Assembly: GCA_030374805.1 (NCBI GenBank)
Contig: JARGSG010000189.1
Location: 186,001-250,000 of the forward strand
Source of the DNA: Gracilaria gracilis
Lineage: Eukaryota > Rhodophyta > Florideophyceae > Gracilariales > Gracilariaceae
Length of the DNA stretch: 64,000 nt
Direction: 5' to 3'
A program made the position numbers and the translations under genes. Position 1 is the first letter of the stretch, and each line of letters opens with the position of its first letter. Below the pieces are notes generated by a model that saw nothing but the letters and a program-made list of their open reading frames with translations, had not been told where the DNA came from and ran no database searches. Below are positions 59,674-64,000 of this stretch, in pieces.

Positions 59674-60376
59674 GTTGGTCGTTATTCTAGACAAAGAGTA
59701 AAGCGGGTACCTGTACCGTCTTTGAATGGATCTTCGGTCGCAGACACAGAAAAAGAACGTTCCGATGTAAAAGGTTTTTGAGGGAGCCGTTGAAAGAACA
59801 TATGTACAGTTAAGGTTGACGTCAGGATAATCCTTCCCACCAGTGTAGGGGAATTGAATAGCCATCTTCGTACGTGCGGATTGCTTGTGAGCCACATGCA
59901 AAAGATATTATCTGATAGGCAAATTTCACATTATAAGCAATGTGTGAACGATAATCAACCCGAAAAACCCATAGACCGTTTTTTTTTCCTTCGTGACCAA
60001 CAGCATTCTCCCTGTCTCTCTCTTTGAGTGCACACAAGTTTTACGATGGTTAGTATTTATACACAAGTACACCTCGATGATGAACGCTTCTGTTGAAAGA
60101 AACGTTCTCTCACCCAGAAGGCCACATCTCTCCGGGTGGTCTTTTGGCAACCTCTGCGACTAAACCTCTTCGCTCACGAAGGCGAAGGCAAGCATGTTTT
60201 TCTAGACAAATTACTTCGTGGTTATCTCAACACGTAGTGTCCCACATCGTTTAACATTCCAGGTCTGCAATCACTAACCATGGGTTTCCTCATCAGATGG
60301 GACCAAAGCGGATGAAGAAAGGGCGTGTGCCCAATACTGAATTACGAAAGAGTAACCTCTGCTTCCCAAGGTTTAA

Positions 60377-60568
60377 CTAGATTCTGAATCTTCTCTGCAA
60401 CTCTTTCAGTAAAGAAGCAAATTGGTCAGGCGTGGATATTCTTCTCTTCACTTCCATTAAGTCAGTTGGAATCAGAACCTGTGTTTCCAGCGGCAAGTTC
60501 GATGTTTCTTTCGCCAAAGTGTCCACTATACTATTGCTCCTATTTATACAGTTACTATTAGGTACCAA
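60377..60568 (-). pseudogene. Possible RNase H-domain remnant of a non-LTR retroelement
   Basis: A 63-residue frame with NSIVDTLAKETSNLPLETQVLIPTDLMEVKRRI resembles the end of LINE-type RNase H domains, where 'GN..AD.LAKEA.....P..IP..d.k..i' is typical. No other part of an element is recognisable nearby, so this is a weak call. Confidence 0.25.
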
Positions 60569-61059
60569 TTGCCCTCTTGTGGGGGATGGTTCATAATCAT
60601 GAGAATATCATCCTGAACACAGTTCTCCCTCTGCGACTTCCTAGAGCACAAAATTGGGTTCTGAGTGAGTACTTACCCTGACTATGCGCTGCTTAGGTAG
60701 CGGCATTAAAAGATTGTTTAGTCGAGAAGGTAGCTTATACCCTTAAGGGTATACTCTTTGTGAATTTCAGGTTCCATTTCCTCCTCGTGTTAGGAACTCC
60801 ATGTGACGTTTATGAATGGTTGACAACGTTTGGGCCATGAAGAGATGGGTTTTCGTGTATCGTCTTATTCCTTATGTTGTCTTAGAAATGCATGTTTCCA
60901 AGGCTATTCTTTAAGCAAAAATAGGTATCCTGAAACTTCTTGTTTCTGGGTTTACCTGTCGTTGAGAACTACTCGTACTTCATGAGGTCCGTCATCACGA
61001 CCACGCACACCATAGGTTGAACATTAACTTACTGAATCGTTCTTTGCCAGGTGGCCTAG

Positions 61060-61116
61060 TCATTACCGGGACATACAGTCTCTAGGGGGCCTGGAAACTG
61101 TGAGCCCCGGTAATGA
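61060..61116. repeat. Hairpin with two stems (57 nt)
   Basis: Perfect 11-bp outer stem TCATTACCGGG / CCCGGTAATGA and a 5-bp inner stem ACAGT / ACTGT around a loop with CTAGGGGGCCTGG. It stands alone in noncoding DNA. Confidence 0.7.
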
Positions 61117-61886
61117 AAATGAATTTTGCCTATTCAAATGAAACAAAGTCAACATGGATGCCTTTTAGAAGTCTTCGCAGTGGTCAAGCAATACTCAAAA
61201 CAGCACGGGTGTTCATCCTTCTCAAAATTGTAGTGCAACTTTAAGAATTAAAAGTTTATGATACGAATAGGTTTTCTTCATCAAATTTGTAAGGGAGCCA
61301 TATTGCACTTCATGAAGGGAATCAGCCCGTAAACAGGTAATGGAAAATGCCCAACGTTTCGCCTGAGGCGCCGATCTTAACTTCTTAAAGCCAATGTGTT
61401 CTCACCTTCGTATATGAAACAAACGCCATGTTTCTTGCATGGCTCGGCTCTTTAGAGGGTCTCAGCTCTTTGACCAAAGCCTCAAGCATTTCCTTAAAAG
61501 CAGGACATAGTAATTACCCTTGCACCCAGCTAACACACCCATAAAAGAGAGAGATAAAAGCAGGTGACCAAGCATGTTGTTGAACAGAACAAAACAAATC
61601 GAAAATTGAGTGGAACCCATTATTTCTCTTTTTATAAGTCGAGTGGAGAGGCCCCAAAAACCAACCTGAGTGTAGATATCTCTAGAGTTTTGTCCATTTA
61701 AAAACAAGTAAATTGCTTTCGTTCGTTCGTTTGTCCGCGTCACTGACACCGAACCAAAGTCGTTGAGATGGAAGTTGCGGTTGCTCATCTCGCCAACCCA
61801 AACTTTCTGTGTTTCCGTCCAAACTGACTGCGTAAGGAAACTCGTTCGCCATGCATTGAATTCCGTAAGAATAAAGCCCCATCGAC

Positions 61887-64000
61887 ATGGAACTACAACT
61901 TCGCTGCATCGCTTCACATCCATATGGATTCAAGAACACCCCAGAGTACGCACTTTCATCATCTCAACCGCGGCTTATCACAGCCAGCAGAGATCTCATT
62001 GCGGATCACAATATCGTGACGAACGCTGTCCGCGTTACTCTGCGCACTACTTCGCCGGTGGACAAGCTCGTTCACGTCGGTGGCTCAAAGTCATTCCTTG
62101 CATTTTTGCACGACGGCCACATTGTATCCTATGTTGACAGCCCCCATGCCGTATACCTTGCAGACGAGCGTTCTTTCGATGCAGGGCGCTCTGTCACATT
62201 GGCCTGTGGGAGTTCTCGTGGCCAGCATGCTGTATTCGTTAAGGCGGACAGTCCAAGCATTTGGTGCGTGCGAGTTGAAAGTGATGGCGAAATAACGAAG
62301 CCGTTTAAGCTCAGAAGTCATATAGATGGAAATCAAAGCCACATTGGTGTTGTTGACGGTATGCTCTCCCGGGTTCGCGGAAAGGTGGCCACCAGTGCGA
62401 AGTCACGCCTATGTCCAATATCTGCGGTTGTCATCCACGACGACATTCCTAGAGTAGCTGCAGTATACGAAAATGGCATTGTCCGGGTCTGGGACCTATC
62501 GAAGAAAGAATTGCAAAGCTGCTTTGATGCCCAGTTGCTTATGTCAGAGAAACCAATTGATATCGCCCTGCATCCATTCCGAAACATTGTGACCGTATGT
62601 ACCAGCATAGGCCGACTGTTAGCGTTCAATATACAGACTGGAACATACAGGCGAGGAGAACAGCCCGGGGTTGCTTGCTCACGTGTGCGGGAAACAAAGA
62701 GACGGTTTCGAGCAATGTGTTTCACGAAAACAAGGCCAGGTTATTTACTGCTCTTAACAACATCAAATCGTATAGTCGTCAAAATGGTTAACGCTGCTAA
62801 CATGATTGTACCAAGCACACGGTTTCCAAAGCCATCTCGTTTGCCGTCGTTGGTGGACGAAACTCTTCTGGTCTCGCAGAAAGGCGGAATGAGTGATCAA
62901 ATCCGCAACAACAACAAGATTCGTGCTACCCTTACAACCGAACCAACTTTTGGACTTTTCTCATGTGCCTTGGATACAACGGGAAATATCTACGTGTTTC
63001 AATCATCTGCGGCTGGTCTTCCCGCCATCCAGAGACCGATAACCTCAGGCCTTGACTCTGGATTCTCTTTCAAGAGTGGAGATATGTTCAAAGGACCCGT
63101 CCTCGTCGGTTCTGACAGTCTTATAATTCATCAGGGCTGTCTTTTCCGCTATGAGCTCAGTGTTGAGGAATTAAGCTTCTGCTGCCAGTTACCCCCTGGA
63201 GATATTCAACGTATCGATGTCGCTCGTGACGCAGACGAGTATTGCGTTGGGGCTCTAGTGTTCTACGATGGAGATAGCGAAGCTGAGAGCAATTCTTATG
63301 CAGATCCCGAGCCCCCAGAGAAATACGTGCTGTGCACCAAACGTGAAAATGAGCAGTGGAATGTGTCAGAGCCTGCAGGGGGGAAAAGTGGCTGCTTCCT
63401 TGGAGCTTCCGGAGAGCAGGATAAAATATTCATAGTCTCTAGCTCTGGATCATCTGCGTCGATATTCTCGTTCGCGGCACCATCCAATAAGCCTGGGCTG
63501 CAACAAACTCGGCAATCTCGAGGTGTTCAGCGTTTCAAGTTAATTAGCGGAGGTGTGAGGAGTGTCTTTCGGACACCCTTCGCTCGTTGGAACGCTGTGT
63601 TATATCATGATATAGACCATAACCGATTGGTTGTGTCCAGGAATGCGTTTGACTCAGATTCACGTGCTCGTGATACTTACCAAGATGCTGCTATTGCATT
63701 CGCAGTGGATGACGACTCAGCCGTTCCCTTGAGAGAAAATGAGATTGTTATCGATGTAAGATGGCAGAAGTTACCGTCACGTTCGGAACAATACATCGGG
63801 GCGATAATGACGGACAGACGAATCTTTTTTGTCCGAGATGTTATAAGCGTGCACTCTGAGTTCGATATGCAAAGCATTCAAAGAAAAGTAGTGCCTTTTT
63901 GCGTGCCCAACATGTCATGGGTTGGACCTTCGATTCTACTGGCACAGGGTAATTCTGTGTTTTCCGTGGCTCTGAACAGTCAAGCAGATCTTGTCGTCAA
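61887..64000 (+). CDS. WD40/beta-propeller protein resembling TWD40-2 (TSET/TPLATE complex), 3' end beyond the window
   Basis: Open from ATG 61887 to the right edge (704 codons and two bases), no intron. The N-terminal ~250 residues behave as a divergent WD40 propeller (CIASHPYGF; IPRVAAVYENGIVRVWDLSKKEL; DIALHPFRNIVTVCTSIGRLLAFNIQTG). The following ~400 residues keep beta-propeller-like strands. The last part matches the plan of plant TWD40-2 as I recall it: a block 'V.RVFsTP' (VRSVFRTPFARW), then 'EI.i.V.WQ..P...Y.agI.T..RI..V' (NEIVIDVRWQKLPSRSEQYIGAIMTDRRIFFV) and 'WVGP..L......v..v' (SWVGPSILLAQGNSVFSV). TWD40-2 is a subunit of the endocytic TSET/TPLATE complex. Other large propeller-solenoid proteins remain possible because the solenoid half is missing. 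Confidence 0.65.
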   Translation, partial: MELQLRCIASHPYGFKNTPEYALSSSQPRLITASRDLIADHNIVTNAVRVTLRTTSPVDKLVHVGGSKSFLAFLHDGHIVSYVDSPHAVYLADERSFDAGRSVTLACGSSRGQHAVFVKADSPSIWCVRVESDGEITKPFKLRSHIDGNQSHIGVVDGMLSRVRGKVATSAKSRLCPISAVVIHDDIPRVAAVYENGIVRVWDLSKKELQSCFDAQLLMSEKPIDIALHPFRNIVTVCTSIGRLLAFNIQTGTYRRGEQPGVACSRVRETKRRFRAMCFTKTRPGYLLLLTTSNRIVVKMVNAANMIVPSTRFPKPSRLPSLVDETLLVSQKGGMSDQIRNNNKIRATLTTEPTFGLFSCALDTTGNIYVFQSSAAGLPAIQRPITSGLDSGFSFKSGDMFKGPVLVGSDSLIIHQGCLFRYELSVEELSFCCQLPPGDIQRIDVARDADEYCVGALVFYDGDSEAESNSYADPEPPEKYVLCTKRENEQWNVSEPAGGKSGCFLGASGEQDKIFIVSSSGSSASIFSFAAPSNKPGLQQTRQSRGVQRFKLISGGVRSVFRTPFARWNAVLYHDIDHNRLVVSRNAFDSDSRARDTYQDAAIAFAVDDDSAVPLRENEIVIDVRWQKLPSRSEQYIGAIMTDRRIFFVRDVISVHSEFDMQSIQRKVVPFCVPNMSWVGPSILLAQGNSVFSVALNSQADLVV

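Larger units (their letters stand above)
59674..61886. other. Gene-poor region with a transposon remnant and a hairpin
   Basis: No intact gene recognised in about 2.2 kb. It contains a possible RNase H fragment (60377-60568, minus) and the hairpin at 61060-61116; otherwise AT-rich sequence without clear structure. Confidence 0.5.

Noticed and set aside
61462..61939. Minus-strand frames of 85-153 codons just upstream of the TWD40-2-like gene
   Set aside because: No conserved features, and they overlap the first codons of a clearly coding plus-strand frame.
1..64000. CRISPR arrays, bacterial operons, riboswitches
   Set aside because: No regularly spaced repeats, no ribosome-binding sites ahead of starts and several GT-AG introns; the DNA is eukaryotic.

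Overview
The window looks like nuclear DNA of a photosynthetic eukaryote with few, short introns, most likely a red alga (inference). Reasons: eukaryote-only proteins (XMAP215/TOG protein, epsilon-COP, XRCC3, KEOPS Pcc1, ACBP-ankyrin, phospholipid scramblase); a probable plastid photosystem II protein of the HHL1 type and a DapB-type lysine-pathway enzyme with N-terminal presequences; almost all genes in one exon; and GT-AG introns of only 76-97 nt where introns can be recognised. No operons or bacterial ribosome-binding sites are seen. The species assignment is not proven.

Layout. 1-862: a gene running off the left edge on the minus strand (phosphotransferase-like). 3257-9604: a giant intronless TOG-domain protein. 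10369-28608: housekeeping genes in dense, mostly divergent or convergent pairs: XRCC3-like, HHL1-like, a tRNA-Tyr with two intervening sequences, Pcc1, cysteinyl-tRNA synthetase, epsilon-COP, a basic hypothetical protein, ACBP-ankyrin, glutathione reductase, a DUF218 protein and a Ser/Thr kinase. The last two share a very GC-rich island. 29090-48271: a mobile-element block. A decayed Crypton-like tyrosine-recombinase reading frame (29180-42639) is split by an 11.4-kb Ty3/gypsy-type LTR retrotransposon (30253-41683, minus strand, 850-bp LTRs, 5-bp target duplication CTTCG). Next come a hypothetical secreted protein, two related hairpins and a hAT transposase gene. 50017-59673: dense genes again: FIST-domain protein, a multipass membrane protein, a three-exon scramblase, DapB, small hypotheticals, a DUF1295 membrane protein and a two-exon alpha/beta hydrolase. 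61887-64000: the first part of a beta-propeller protein resembling TWD40-2 of the TSET/TPLATE complex, running off the right edge.

The most notable observations are these. The LTR element's primer-binding site matches 18/18 the CCA-extended 3' end of the tRNA-Tyr gene in the same window. That tRNA gene carries a D-loop insertion as well as a canonical anticodon-loop intron. The LTR element carries a long reading frame antisense to gag-pol, with a shifty-stop frame change. Two nearby hairpins show compensatory base changes. Short palindromic or Myb-like motifs recur in intergenic DNA.
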